A stretch of DNA of 6,503 nt from Planctomycetaceae bacterium. GTDB lineage: Bacteria > Planctomycetota > Planctomycetia > Pirellulales > Thermoguttaceae. Below are positions 6,276 through 6,503 of this stretch, piece after piece. Positions within the stretch are counted from its first letter, which is position 1; each line of letters starts with the position of its first letter. Location of the stretch: contig JAISNF010000304.1 in the NCBI GenBank assembly GCA_031276415.1, forward strand, positions 1 to 6,503. Direction: 5' to 3'. Under the pieces are notes generated by a model. The model saw only the letters and a program-made list of their open reading frames with translations. It was not told the DNA's origin and did not search any database. A program made the position numbers and the translations under genes.

Positions 6276-6305
6276 AGCATACAGATTTTGCAAACACTTT
6301 GTCAA
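6276..6305 (-). promoter_or_regulatory. Strong sigma70-type promoter for the HEAT-like gene
   Basis: A perfect TTGACA -35 (6305-6300) is followed after 18 bases by TATGCT (6281-6276, 4 of 6 consensus). Transcription should start near 6269, giving a leader of about 90 bases to the ATG at 6178. The position fits the chosen start codon and excludes the ATG at 6280. Confidence 0.65.
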
Positions 6306-6327
6306 GAGAATCCCCCAATTTTTATCC

Positions 6328-6393
6328 ATTAAGGGAATTTTAAAAACGACAAATATATTTTTATTAACCACAAAGAACATAGAGAACACAGAG
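6328..6393. repeat. Interspersed repeat, copy B, with 9-base CACAGAG-type tandem units
   Basis: Bases 6328-6377 match copy A at 4418-4468. The sequence then continues as 9-base units: AACCACAAAG (6366-6375), AACATAGAG (6376-6384) and AACACAGAG (6385-6393). No matching inverted end is seen before the right edge, so this is a solo end or the partner lies outside the window. It sits just upstream of the HEAT-like gene promoter. Confidence 0.6.
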
Positions 6394-6428
6394 TGAATTT
6401 CTAATTGGAATCAAAACATAGTTACAAT

Positions 6429-6503
6429 TTAGGTTGCAACGGTTGATGATAATTCCGTTTCCATCCGAAAACAGGGTTCACTGTCGGCGAGTACGCCGAC
6501 CAA
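6429..6503 (-). CDS. Possible C-terminal tail of an upstream gene (runs off right edge)
   Basis: On the minus strand a frame open from the right edge gives 24 codons (ending ETELSSTVAT) before a TAA at 6429-6431. The base composition is less AT-rich than the adjacent intergenic DNA, which is the main reason to suspect coding. The stretch is too short to identify, and it may simply be a chance frame or part of a repeat. Confidence 0.2.
   Translation of the reverse strand: MVGVLADSEPCFRMETELSSTVAT
6483..6500. other. Perfect 7-base-pair GC-rich hairpin at the right edge
   Basis: GTCGGCG (6483-6489) and CGCCGAC (6494-6500) flank a 4-base AGTA loop. It would form a stable stem on either strand but has no adjacent U-tract, so it is not called a terminator. 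It may be part of a coding region or a repeat that continues past the edge. Confidence 0.4.

Noticed and set aside
6179..6280. N-terminal extension of the HEAT-like gene to the ATG at 6280
   Set aside because: That ATG falls inside the proposed -10 box, the extension runs through the tandem repeats, and it would bury the signal peptide.

Overview
The window looks like chromosomal DNA from an AT-rich bacterium. The best guess is a member of the Planctomycetota, held tentatively. The case rests on the pyruvate kinase motif style (RINMAHG, DLAGPKMRLG) and on a secreted HEAT-like protein whose FxxxYYFxxxTRPEN-type N-terminal region resembles, from memory, a family of hypothetical proteins in that phylum. 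No 16S rRNA or other marker gene is present, so this is inference. Intergenic DNA is strongly AT-rich, and only one gene has a clear Shine-Dalgarno sequence.

All recognisable genes lie on the minus strand, so they are transcribed from the right edge towards the left. From right to left they are: a possible CDS tail at the right edge (low confidence); a secreted, HEAT-repeat-like protein of unknown function (start 6178, stop 4682); pyruvate kinase (pyk, 4373 to 2910); polyphosphate kinase 1 (ppk1, GTG start at 2585, stop at 474); and the N-terminal 97 codons of an Rpn/YhgA-like PD-(D/E)XK nuclease or putative transposase (start 293, running off the left edge).

The gaps between genes are long (about 308, 324 and 180 bases) and several carry their own promoter-like sequences. 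The genes are therefore more likely separate transcription units than one operon. Pyk makes ATP and pyruvate from PEP and ADP, and Ppk reversibly converts ATP to polyphosphate. Both are ATP/phosphate metabolism, but nothing in the sequence shows co-transcription.

The most unusual material is intergenic. Between pyk and the HEAT-like gene is a 200-base element bounded by perfect 14-base inverted repeats (TTAACCACAGAGAA), like a MITE or REP-type repeat. Part of its left end plus flanking sequence recurs upstream of the HEAT-like gene. The HEAT-like gene has a near-consensus promoter (TTGACA, 18 bases, TATGCT) followed by a 5' leader with two tandem 20-base repeats. The leader contains three segments complementary to its own ribosome binding site. 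The ppk1 upstream region holds two families of short tandem repeats and a 15-base palindrome.
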